From Chitinophaga sp. LS1 (GTDB lineage Bacteria; Bacteroidota; Bacteroidia; Chitinophagales; Chitinophagaceae), in NCBI RefSeq assembly GCF_034274695.1, contig NZ_CP128362.1, positions 1,240,001 through 1,304,000 of the forward strand: a stretch of 64,000 nt of DNA, in the 5' to 3' direction. This document shows positions 56,301 to 64,000 of the stretch, piece by piece; positions within the stretch are counted from its first letter, which is position 1, and each line of letters begins with the position of its first letter. A program made the translations under genes and the position numbers. Under the pieces are notes generated by a model. The model did not search any database and was not told where the DNA came from. It saw only the letters and a list, made by a program, of their open reading frames with translations.

Positions 56301-58949
56301 AGTCTGCAATAATTTCCCTGATTCATCATATTCCATCCGCTTCTGAGTGATCAACAATGGATCAGTTGTACTCTGAGGATTACTAATGCGGGAATAAGAA
56401 GATAATGGCGTTCCATTATTGTCATAAAGTAATGTCGTTATATTAGTACCACCCTGAATGTTAGTGGATGCCATCTGTATGATCTCCCCTTTCTCACTAT
56501 AATATAAAGTGTGCTTCAGCCATTGATTCGTGGCAGGTACAAGCAGCTTATATCCTGTCATTTTACCAATAGTATTTTTAGAGGGCTCACTGACAGTTAC
56601 AGGATAAAGATTGCTACCTGCATTCAGTGTATAGTTTTTATCGAATGCATGCGCTTCCTGCCATTTGTAATTATCATAGTAGTATACCAACAAAGGTTTA
56701 GCTCCACTGATATTGGGCACGGGATTGCTTATTGTGAAATTGTCCGTTACATTTACCGCATTTGGATCTATTGACACAGCCAATTCTCCACCTGAAGTAC
56801 TTTCGTAACCTGGTAAAAAAGTCACACTTCCAGATGCTACATAGGTTGAAGTGTTATCGTTGTGGTCGATATATATATCTTTATCAGCAAGTGTCGTTAC
56901 TGAGACAATACTGCTACCACTTACTAGATCCATTTGCGCCTGAAGACCTTCACGGGTAGCAGTTGCATTCTGATACAATGACATCACCCGTATCCTGTCC
57001 TGACTATCATACGTGTACAGTATCCATTCACCCTGATTACGACTATTCAGCGTTTGGTCTTGTACTAATACTAATCTGTCATTTACATCATATACGTAAT
57101 TAGATGTTCCTTTTCGTCCTGCCCCTTCCTCCGAAACTAATCTTCCTTTGGCATCATAATAGAACTTATATCCCAGCTGCTTCAGTAGGTTTTTATTATC
57201 AGTACTAACAGAGAAGTCCCAGGTTGCATTATCCCACCAGTTCTTAGTTGCAAGTGGAGGAATAATATAACGCAAATTCCCCATATCATCATAGACATAG
57301 TAAGTGCGCAGTTCATTTTTGTAATTACCATCTGCCCCCTCTCTGGAAGACATCAGCATTCTGCCATACAGATCGTAGAATTGTGTACTATAAATACCAT
57401 TTTCATCTGTGGATTTTAGGACCAAAAGGTTTCCATCAGCATATTCTGCGACACTTACAGGAACATCTGTTTCTGCATCACCAATTTTCCATATTCTTAC
57501 ATGTTCATTACCTGTATTTTTAGTGATTTGGGAACCTGAGCTGACGTTTGTACCTATTTGATCTTTTCCGGGCAATTGTATTTTAAAATAACGGGATGCC
57601 GGAGATGCTTCATCCAGGTACTGACTATAAAAATAACTATCCTTATTTTGCGTCAATGCATTATAATAGGCTGGCTGTGCTGTCTTTACATCAGTTCTGA
57701 ATGTACCCTGACTGGTACTGGTTGTAGCAGCCAGATAAGGGAGATGTCTTACCGTCTGACGCCCAAACTGGTCATATTGAGAAACCTGTACAAGGTCAGT
57801 ATTGTTATTACCTACCTTTTGTAAAACTGATTCCAATACTCTGCTAAGACCATCAGAATAAGCTACATTCACACGTACATCTCTTTTACTGCTTAGTGAA
57901 GTCAACTGAGAAGCACTCGTTACCCCCGGTTTAAGTACAGTAAATCCTTTAACACTATTAAGCTTCGTTGCATTGACAGCACTATAATCGGGAGGAGTGA
58001 GCTGTGTTTGAGTACCTGCGCTGGAAGTGGTAACAGGAATATTTGGCGCAACAGCAGCTTTCACAAACACCTGTACTGTATTGCTGCTGCTGACTTGTGA
58101 ACCTGAAGTTACTTTCTTTCTAAAATATGTAGTAGCGGAGAGTGCTGGTGGCTGATAGCCCGCAGCTGTAGCTCCGGAAATAGCCATCCAGGTCATCTCA
58201 TCAGGGGATGACTCCCATTGATATGTATAACTATCGGTACCTCCGGCTGGGCTAATTGTTGTTGTAAAAGCAGCAGGAGCAGCACCGGCCGTTACAGTCT
58301 GGGAACTATTGATTGTACCGGCAGTCAGTCTTTTACTGATATCTATAGTCAATACATTTGAATAAGCTTCATTATATTGATCACTTACTTTTCTGCGGAT
58401 ATGATATTTCTGACTAATAATGGAACTCCCCTTACAATCCAATCCTGTAGAACCATAAATGGGCGTCCAATTAGTACCATCAGCAGATTCTTCCCATTGA
58501 TAGGAATAGGCAACACCAAGTGCTGCACCTTTTCCTCCTGTGGCTGAAGAGGCATTTACAAAACCTGTATAAGAAATAATATCGTCCTTCACAACAGAAG
58601 TGATATTACCTGTGATAGTACCACCATTGATTGGGCTATAAACCGGCGCATTAAAGCACACGTCCATATCCATCGCACTCACAAAATATACGGCACTCAC
58701 ATAACCGCTACCAGCAATATTCCATTGAACTTTTACTGAGGCATTGGTGGAAGAACCCACAATTGTCCCGCCGGAAGACACTGACCAGTGAACATTAGAA
58801 ACATTTAAATCTGTAATATTATAAGTTTCGGTTGTTCCTACAGGTACGGGACTTCTATCGGTACATTGGGCCAATAAATGGTTACTACAAAACAGCAGTA
58901 CTAGCAACACCATTAATGGACGTCGAAAAATATAGGGAATTTTTTTCAT
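53391..58949 (-). CDS. RHS-repeat polymorphic toxin with variable C-terminal tip
   Basis: 1852 residues. Signal peptide PLMVLLVLLFCSNHLLAQ; two Ig/PKD-like domains up to about residue 300; a DUF6443-like region (SVKGFTVLKPG, VAYSDGLSRVLESVLQ); YD repeats from about 530 on (YVYDDMGNLRYIIPP, YTYDSHSRLTKADYSQ, YTYDDNGNLIGDKN); the RHS-associated core ends in YDAFYRTFDPQLGRWLQIDP and NPVNLSDPMGDD at about 1516. The 336-residue tip follows. Its last 100 residues (RRVMEFLEQEARAAHASRLEIYGY...KWAKFGVIQEA) recall an acetyltransferase-like (GNAT) C-terminal fold, which is tentative. It is co-transcribed with the SpvB-like gene 23 bases upstream; its putative immunity gene is cut off by an IS. Confidence 0.88.
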   Translation of the reverse strand: MKKIPYIFRRPLMVLLVLLFCSNHLLAQCTDRSPVPVGTTETYNITDLNVSNVHWSVSSGGTIVGSSTNASVKVQWNIAGSGYVSAVYFVSAMDMDVCFNAPVYSPINGGTITGNITSVVKDDIISYTGFVNASSATGGKGAALGVAYSYQWEESADGTNWTPIYGSTGLDCKGSSIISQKYHIRRKVSDQYNEAYSNVLTIDISKRLTAGTINSSQTVTAGAAPAAFTTTISPAGGTDSYTYQWESSPDEMTWMAISGATAAGYQPPALSATTYFRKKVTSGSQVSSSNTVQVFVKAAVAPNIPVTTSSAGTQTQLTPPDYSAVNATKLNSVKGFTVLKPGVTSASQLTSLSSKRDVRVNVAYSDGLSRVLESVLQKVGNNNTDLVQVSQYDQFGRQTVRHLPYLAATTSTSQGTFRTDVKTAQPAYYNALTQNKDSYFYSQYLDEASPASRYFKIQLPGKDQIGTNVSSGSQITKNTGNEHVRIWKIGDAETDVPVSVAEYADGNLLVLKSTDENGIYSTQFYDLYGRMLMSSREGADGNYKNELRTYYVYDDMGNLRYIIPPLATKNWWDNATWDFSVSTDNKNLLKQLGYKFYYDAKGRLVSEEGAGRKGTSNYVYDVNDRLVLVQDQTLNSRNQGEWILYTYDSQDRIRVMSLYQNATATREGLQAQMDLVSGSSIVSVTTLADKDIYIDHNDNTSTYVASGSVTFLPGYESTSGGELAVSIDPNAVNVTDNFTISNPVPNISGAKPLLVYYYDNYKWQEAHAFDKNYTLNAGSNLYPVTVSEPSKNTIGKMTGYKLLVPATNQWLKHTLYYSEKGEIIQMASTNIQGGTNITTLLYDNNGTPLSSYSRISNPQSTTDPLLITQKRMEYDESGKLLQTYYAIGSGAPGTEKMLTQNTYDNQNKIKTTVIGNGIETQNYTYDLKGRLIGVNADYSKSKSGNNYLGMELAYENGFTNKPKDGSISGVTWRRKGSPDAANAYGYTYDSHSRLTKADYSQNTNDNWLNSEEDYTMSSQYDEAGNLIKMKEEGVLAGKVKTTVDDLTYEYNTNSNQLKRVTDSQGDKQQGDFKNYSGRTTADDYTYDDNGNLIGDKNRGITISYDYLLGKPDRISLTSDANKYITFTRDVSGNLLKRVVSDGTETHTYTMLSGAMYKDNVLQFVVFDGGRVRKNTDNAFVFDYFLKDYLGNTRTVLTEEANTYGYKATHEDNPSPAPLLPERELFSFPEHVDDIPQGNKFYDYNGTTNRKFVKLNYADPERRIGTGKVLRVMAGDQVNMGVMSYYATNSTDNNTSNSVASDVVSQLINVLLGPTSVVNNGKGNILQGANGLLLNKDDFTNFISNEQSSNLPSTTPKAYLNYVLFDDNFQLVSGNTVRVSTPGAVAALTGQITASKNGYLYVYISNESNTDVYFDDLVIQHKTGPLLQEEAYYPYGMQITGLSSKALGRMQHNFLYNGIEQITDFELDLYDAFYRTFDPQLGRWLQIDPVAAKYAAMSGYNGMMDNPVNLSDPMGDDTHGDDPPWWLKMLMNTLDEQSIASLKGGSWLNPVEVSAKKASVNSISYTSDYSNVHFVTEGYEQLVVQVVARHEGIPQINMLQPLKISQPVKVPVIPGAITEDLDHQHAAIVLPDACFGCKEIGRQEAWAKECQQKMFETPEGQSFSTIASAADAFTWEFGTHKLVQGAGYLAASGFLGRTGKAAGAVSHEAEMLRSFRQTENFAAATQAARRGLKMEEVMFGIGIRMENKGMVEMVGNAKIWGVKGMKDGAFVRHIFSIELPRNAREKLGGLRRVMEFLEQEARAAHASRLEIYGYSVYAEAFKYSEQMAAKWAKFGVIQEAVPEGIKMTKILIY

Positions 58950-58972
58950 CTTAATTTCTTGGAAGTTAAACC

Positions 58973-61900
58973 TTATTGTTGTCCATATTGATACTCTGAA
59001 TGTGAGGTAAGGTTCCTGTCACTGTCATAAGTATTGGTCAATCTGCCCAGATTATCATATTCATAATAAAGTGCCATATTCTGAGCACTCATTGTACTGG
59101 ATACTTCTGCCTGAGGAGTATAAGTAGTACTGTTTATTACCGCTTCAACAGGGTATAAACGCAACTCATCTAGTTGACCTGTTCCAGAGATAGTAAAACC
59201 AGAAGTATTGCTCAGCTCAAGTATTTTGAGTGTCCAGCCATTTCGGATAATGATAGCTGTTTCTGAAACAACAGTAGCGCTATTGATCGAAATACTTGCA
59301 TTTTGAGACCAATAGGACAAATAATAATGCTTATTGGCATCCAGACCTGATTTTGAAATATTTGTTAGGCTTGCCATGTTAACGGCATAACTTCCGGTAG
59401 GCGCTGTACCAACATTGGTTGGGGAAAAACTGGAGCCTGATGTTGTTATTACCCAATTGCCCATTTGGCCCGGTTCAAAGCTACTATAGGCTATATCATT
59501 GATACTGGCATTCATAGCTCCTGCTATAACTTTTTCATTATTGTCGTCATAAATAAATGAAGTCATCTTGCCTGATGCCGTCTGTGTAGATACTCTTCCG
59601 GCTGCATTAAACGCAAAAGATTGCGCTTCCTTAAAGTAGGTAGTATTTCGTACCAAATTCGCAGGATCAAATGCACCTATTACACTTTGAGCAACCGGGC
59701 TATTACTTCTGAACTGATAAGTCTTCCCTATCCTGATATCACCATTACTAATCTTTGAAAATTCCCCAATCTCACCACTTACCAGCTGTGCTTCAGTTCC
59801 GTCTTTCAATAACCATGTTTCCTGAGCCACTGGTGCACTGATAATATTATTATCGGTCAATGTCTTTGTAATACCTGTACCAGTGTAATTGTAGGGATAA
59901 TAGGTCCGTAGCTCTTCCTTTTCATTCAGGTTATTGGTTTTAGTAACTTTTATAATATTATTATAAGTATCATACGAATAATCTTCCCTACTCAGCATAA
60001 AATCAGGACCAGTATATACTTTTTCGGTTGTATATGCTATTTGCAGATTTCCTGTAATAGGATAATATGTTTCAGTATAAAAACCCAAACCGGAAGCATT
60101 GAAAGCATCCTGCGTTGTTACGAGGTAACTTTTGGGCTTATACACATTAGACGCAAAAAGCGGGTCCTGGGATTCGTTGACTTTAGCATTATACCTGTTA
60201 TAGGACTCACTCACCAGCTCACCATTTTTATTAAAGACTGTTTTACGCTTTAGTGCGCCGTACACCCAGGGAAGACAACGCTGTTTTTGGGCATAGGTGA
60301 TGGCAACTGATGGATAATTGATTGTAAAATCTTTATCAGAAGTAAACTCATACACTGATTTTCCCATGTTATCACTCGTACTTCCTTCATAAACTTCTAC
60401 CCTTGAATACAGATTCGGTAGCAGATTCTGGCTTTTAGGGTGCGCACTGAGGTAATTTTGATAAGTCGTTGTAGTTGTTTTAACATCCGAAGTAATTAAA
60501 TCAAATATTATATATAATGCAACTGATTCAATGGTATTATTCAAAATAGGACCAAGTTGATTACCGATAGAGGCATTATATTTCTTAGGATCATTAGCCA
60601 TTGAATTCACATTCTTACTAAATGTTCCCGCAAAATATGCACCTACTAATTGTTGCCCTACTGAAATTGCAGTTTTATATCCCATACCGGCAAGAAAATA
60701 ACTACCCTTGGTCGGAATATTCAATGTATTGGTAACGTCCTCTTCATAAACAGGCTCTTCATATCCCCAACATGAAGTAGTAGTTCCGTCTTCCTGCACA
60801 TATTTATAATCACGTAAAATATCGCTATTAATATTATTACCGTCTGACAGAATAGTTTGCTTCACCCTAATTCCTGGACCATTCACTTCCTTAGTACCAT
60901 TCCAGGCTTTGTTAACTTCATACACATAGGTAAGCACACCTCCATTAGGATATTTGATCCCCGTAAGAGTACCTGCTCCCATAATATTAATAGTGCCAAT
61001 CACAGTTCGGTAATTCGCCAAACACAAATGTTGAATATTTGTATATATACCTATATCCGTATCAAAAGTAGAAGCGGTAAGACCATTGTAATAACCATAA
61101 TGGTCCATCGCAGGTGTCAACCTACCCGGAACGCCCAAGGTACTTGTTCCAAGGTTATAAGTGAATTGATAAGGGTTATCTGCTGTTTGGTTTATTCCAA
61201 ATTTACGAAATGATTTCAGGCATAACCTTGCATTTGCGGCCTCGGTAGCGGTAAAACCATAGGTAACATCCCGCAGGTTGGTCAAAGCGAAATACTGATA
61301 ATCGAATTTATACCCCATTACTACAAAATTATCTTTTAAAATATCGATCTGTAATAATGCTTTATCGCCGGGTAGGTCAATTCTTTCTGTACTGGAGTAA
61401 CTAAAAACAACCTTATTATTATCGGGTAAAGTAATGTTCAGCAAGCGCTTCATAATCCCACTATATAATGGGGTTATACGCTGAGCAACTATCTGCGTCA
61501 GCGAGCTACCATTAGGACTTGGGCTTTGGCTAAAAACGCCCTGCACCTCAGCAGTATATGCCAGATTGTAATCTTCATAGTTAAATGATATTTTTCGGTT
61601 GGTTAACGGATCAGCAATTTCTGAGAGATACCAGTTATTAACCGAATAATAATCCATTATGAGGTTACGCTGTTTTACAGTATAAGTTTCCAGATTGGCA
61701 GGGGCGGGATCCAGTACAAATCTCTTCTGGTCATATCCCTGGTATAAGATAATTTTATCAAGGACTTTCTCACTAAAGGTATAACGGATACCTTGTTCAT
61801 CTGTAATAACAAATTTACTAAAGCGGGTAAGAATTTTACTGGCAGAAAGATCTTCTCTTATGATTTCAATTTTCAGGTTACTGTTGTCAAGTATTTTAAT

Positions 61901-62395
61901 ACTTCCATTAGTACCCACCAAGAAACTACCGTTTCTTCCATTAAAGCTAAAGTTAAAGACGTCTGCCTCCCTATCATCGCAGATACTGGGGTCTCCACGA
62001 TAGAACAGGACACGTTCTTTAGTAATGGGTATCCAGGTTGCTCTTATGTTCATAGCTGTGTTACTCCAGCTACTATACAATCGCCCGGTAGATATCACAT
62101 AACCATCCAGTGTTCCACCAACCTGATCGTCAGGCTCACCTCTTGTAGACCGTGTGATTACCCCACCGGCTTGTAACTGCCAGCCCAAGCCGGTATTAGA
62201 AGCCAATTCATTTACGGGGATACCATTGCCGCCTGTGTAGGTTAGATTGATTGTGGTATTTAGACGGTCGCTGTTACCATAGGAATACAACGGGAAATTT
62301 ACTTCTGCCCTTCCCCTTGGCAGGTCTACTTGTGCTGATGAGTATTGTAAAGCCCAAAAAAATAACAAAGAAAATAACAAAATAAATTTGTACAT
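58973..62395 (-). CDS. SpvB/TcaC-like secreted partner of the RHS protein
   Basis: 1140 residues from ATG 62393-62395, where the signal peptide MYKFILLFSLLFFWALQYSSAQ starts; the 25 upstream codons are not needed. Early motif ELASNTGLGWQLQAGGVITRSTRGEPDD matches the beginning of SpvB/RHS-like proteins, as in the 2453 aa protein. A carbohydrate-binding-like sandwich lies near 960-1090. It ends with two YD-type repeats (YYEYDNLGRLTNTYD). These proteins are generally encoded immediately before an RHS gene, as here, and probably assemble with it. Confidence 0.85.
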   Translation of the reverse strand: MYKFILLFSLLFFWALQYSSAQVDLPRGRAEVNFPLYSYGNSDRLNTTINLTYTGGNGIPVNELASNTGLGWQLQAGGVITRSTRGEPDDQVGGTLDGYVISTGRLYSSWSNTAMNIRATWIPITKERVLFYRGDPSICDDREADVFNFSFNGRNGSFLVGTNGSIKILDNSNLKIEIIREDLSASKILTRFSKFVITDEQGIRYTFSEKVLDKIILYQGYDQKRFVLDPAPANLETYTVKQRNLIMDYYSVNNWYLSEIADPLTNRKISFNYEDYNLAYTAEVQGVFSQSPSPNGSSLTQIVAQRITPLYSGIMKRLLNITLPDNNKVVFSYSSTERIDLPGDKALLQIDILKDNFVVMGYKFDYQYFALTNLRDVTYGFTATEAANARLCLKSFRKFGINQTADNPYQFTYNLGTSTLGVPGRLTPAMDHYGYYNGLTASTFDTDIGIYTNIQHLCLANYRTVIGTINIMGAGTLTGIKYPNGGVLTYVYEVNKAWNGTKEVNGPGIRVKQTILSDGNNINSDILRDYKYVQEDGTTTSCWGYEEPVYEEDVTNTLNIPTKGSYFLAGMGYKTAISVGQQLVGAYFAGTFSKNVNSMANDPKKYNASIGNQLGPILNNTIESVALYIIFDLITSDVKTTTTTYQNYLSAHPKSQNLLPNLYSRVEVYEGSTSDNMGKSVYEFTSDKDFTINYPSVAITYAQKQRCLPWVYGALKRKTVFNKNGELVSESYNRYNAKVNESQDPLFASNVYKPKSYLVTTQDAFNASGLGFYTETYYPITGNLQIAYTTEKVYTGPDFMLSREDYSYDTYNNIIKVTKTNNLNEKEELRTYYPYNYTGTGITKTLTDNNIISAPVAQETWLLKDGTEAQLVSGEIGEFSKISNGDIRIGKTYQFRSNSPVAQSVIGAFDPANLVRNTTYFKEAQSFAFNAAGRVSTQTASGKMTSFIYDDNNEKVIAGAMNASINDIAYSSFEPGQMGNWVITTSGSSFSPTNVGTAPTGSYAVNMASLTNISKSGLDANKHYYLSYWSQNASISINSATVVSETAIIIRNGWTLKILELSNTSGFTISGTGQLDELRLYPVEAVINSTTYTPQAEVSSTMSAQNMALYYEYDNLGRLTNTYDSDRNLTSHSEYQYGQQ

Positions 62396-62481
62396 AAGTA
62401 TAAGTGGTTGGGTATGGGAAAAACAATTCGGCTGTCTATTGAGATTCATAACAACGTTCACAAATAACAATGCTAAACAGA

Positions 62482-62527
62482 ATAAATATACAGGACAAAT
62501 ATATAAATATAATTATTCAAAAAACAA
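62482..62527 (-). promoter_or_regulatory. Promoter of the second RHS locus
   Basis: On the minus strand an exact -7 box TATATTTG (62503-62496) is preceded after 21 bases by TTG (of TATTTG). This gives a leader of about 90 bases to the ATG at 62395. Confidence 0.5.
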
Positions 62528-62802
62528 ATATTATTTAATGACTGAAAGCTATTACCTATTTATTGGGTAACAGGAAAATTCTGAGGGGATAAGAAGAGTA
62601 AGCGATTCTTTTTTAATAAAGGGGGGCTCAAGACCCAAAAAAGAAACACACCCTTTTTAAGTTGTTACTACAAGCAGATTGTAACATCAAGTTATGTCAA
62701 GAGGAAAAGATCTTACTATAACATATTTCTAAATAAGCTTTTGAATTTCACAATATTTCACCACTCCATTCGCGACTAATTAATAAGCTTATTGATTTTC
62801 CA
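62528..62802. other. Intergenic, no feature seen
   Basis: A+T-rich spacer between the second RHS locus and the phospholipase-D-like remnant; no coding frame or RNA gene seen. Confidence 0.35.
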
Positions 62803-63191
62803 TTAAATAAATTCTGTTGAAAAATTTTCGGCATTTTCTCTACCTTTTTCAATTACAAATGTTTCTTTATTGTATTGGGATTTTTTTGTCCAATTATAAG
62901 ATCCATGTATTACAACTTTTAAATCAATAATGCAGAATTTATCATGCATTATATTGGAATATGGGCCAGAAGGTTTTTTAAGATAAGTATCAAAATGCTT
63001 GTCTATATTCAAGCCTGCTTTTGGGTTGAATATAGACAAGCATTATTATTTGAACATTTACTCCCTTCATTTTTTTTATAAATTTCCCGAAGAATAACAT
63101 GGTCGGTAATCCAAGCAACTGCTACCCAAATTAAAAATTTTGCTTGTTGGATTTGTTCAATTATTTGGGCCTGTATTTCTTCAAAATGCAC
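62803..63191 (-). pseudogene. Phospholipase-D-like nuclease gene with a frameshift
   Basis: The first part (from GTG 63191, FEEIQAQIIEQIQQAKFLI, WVAVAWITDHVILREIY) is the N-terminus of a stand-alone PLD-like protein. A frameshift near 63035 moves the match to a second frame ending at 62803, which holds the HKD-type motif HDKFCIIDLKVVIHGSYNWT. Both halves are needed for one protein; the catalytic H and K are present. Such genes often belong to defence or repair islands. Unless the shift is a sequencing error it is inactive. Confidence 0.75.
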
Positions 63192-63226
63192 TTCTGTTGA
63201 AGTTTCTTCAATTAAATTAGCACCAA

Positions 63227-63574
63227 TTATTTTATAAGTATATCTATTTCCTCAAATCGAAATCCATCCATCATTAATACAGTATTCATTTTCTTGATGG
63301 CAGCTGCTATTGGCATTTGTACATCAAACCATGCTGGTGATACTAATAATTCCAATCGGTTTTGAAGTTTAATAGTTCCATTTATTTCAGTTAGCTGTTT
63401 CCGTGTATATTGTGTTCGGCTTAGACCTTCAGGCATCCCCTGTTCATAGACATCTTTAGTTCCAACAGCATTAAAAAGTGCAATTAAGTCCTTTCCACAT
63501 TTTGTAGGCATTACTTCATCTTCACCATTAATAAATTGTTCCAATTTTCTTAGTACCCAAGGGGACAATTTCAT
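63227..63574 (-). CDS. Small protein paired with the PLD-like gene
   Basis: 115 residues from ATG 63574 to a TAA that overlaps the upstream extension of the PLD-like frame. The segment GLSRTQYTRKQLTEINGTIKLQNRLELLV is of a type found as N-terminal domains in abortive-infection (AbiJ-like) and nuclease-associated proteins; this is a tentative recognition. Tight spacing with the PLD-like gene suggests a two-gene defence-like unit, now broken by the frameshift. Confidence 0.6.
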   Translation of the reverse strand: MKLSPWVLRKLEQFINGEDEVMPTKCGKDLIALFNAVGTKDVYEQGMPEGLSRTQYTRKQLTEINGTIKLQNRLELLVSPAWFDVQMPIAAAIKKMNTVLMMDGFRFEEIDILIK

Positions 63575-63716
63575 AACGATGTAGTATTAATTCTTTATAC
63601 TGGCTATAAGATCATTAAAGAGGATCTAATGACAAGATGTTTTGTACTAATCTATAATTTTAAAACACCTTTCATTTGAACTTTGCTAATGAGGGTATCT
63701 ATTTCAAATTTATTAA

Positions 63717-64000
63717 TCAACGTCACTCAAAAGTTCGGCTAATAAACAGTTTGGGAATTATTCCAAACAAAAGCCTATCAAAGTTGCAACCCAAGCAGCT
63801 GTGGTATACACCAGAGTTTCCAGTAAGGAACAGGCAGACCACAATTTAGGTTTGGATGTACAGCGGAAATCAATCGAGGATTTTGCAAGACGTAGTAACC
63901 TTGGTGTCATAGATTACTTTGGAGGTACTTATGAAAGTGCCAAAACCGATGGCCGTAAAGAGTTTAACCGGATGTTGGATTTTATCAAACAGCGTAAAGG
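63717..64000 (+). CDS. Serine site-specific recombinase, N-terminus, runs off window
   Basis: The catalytic domain begins AAVVYTRVSSKEQADHNLGL, with the catalytic serine in RVSSKEQ, then QRKSIEDFARRSNLGV and GGTYESAKTDGRKEFNRML, the pattern of resolvase/large serine recombinases. No ATG lies in frame between a TAA at 63714 and the catalytic motif; GTG 63801 is the first usual start, while natural-looking N-terminal sequence (ANKQFGNYSKQKPIK) precedes it. A short frame from ATG 63690 (MRVSISNLLINVTQKFG) suggests the true start lies there and that a frameshift intervenes. The rest is outside the window. Confidence 0.75.

Noticed and set aside
1..64000. CRISPR arrays, rRNA genes or prophage structural genes
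   Set aside because: No regular short direct repeats with unique spacers, no rRNA-like sequence and no phage structural motifs were seen.

Overview
The window is bacterial and fits the Bacteroidota, most probably a Chitinophaga-like member of the Chitinophagaceae. The reasons are the very large secreted YD/RHS proteins in the style of that phylum, signal peptides ending in AQ, several starts preceded by the Bacteroidota -7 promoter element TAnnTTTG rather than a Shine-Dalgarno sequence, and A+T-rich intergenic DNA. No database search was possible, so family names rest on motifs read by eye.

Layout. (1) Positions 1-18567, minus strand: a six-gene operon, read right to left: an outer-membrane-barrel-like protein (812 aa), a secreted 365 aa protein, a 143 aa lipoprotein, a 2453 aa secreted protein with two PA14-like domains, a 261 aa anchored protein, and a giant RHS protein that runs off the left edge. 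(2) Positions 19248-21068: a secreted protein of unknown role. (3) Positions 21100-52500: an accessory island. It holds an AbiE toxin-antitoxin pair behind a striking palindromic operator, a primase-helicase of conflict-system type, an alpha/beta hydrolase with a divergent HxlR regulator, a DUF4172-Fic protein, an AAA-ATPase/PD-(D/E)XK protein, a SWIM zinc-finger protein, a broken hipBA locus, displaced toxin-tip/immunity pairs, a LysR/serine hydrolase/MFS cluster, and many IS elements and gene fragments. (4) Positions 52065-62395, minus strand: a second RHS locus: an SpvB-like partner, an RHS protein with a variable C-terminal tip, and a putative immunity gene cut off from the tip by an IS. 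(5) Positions 62803-64000: a frameshifted phospholipase-D-like gene pair and the start of a serine recombinase.

How it fits together. The unifying theme is conflict. Two RHS loci flank the island. The island carries at least three orphan C-terminal toxin-tip/immunity pairs of the kind an RHS locus can shed by tip replacement, next to several toxin-antitoxin or defence-like genes. A recurrent intergenic element (a hairpin followed by a conserved GCGGGCTAC...TTCGAACC tag, always on the same strand) bounds the modules and may mark past integration events. IS insertions, internal deletions and frameshifts are frequent, so much of the island is decaying.
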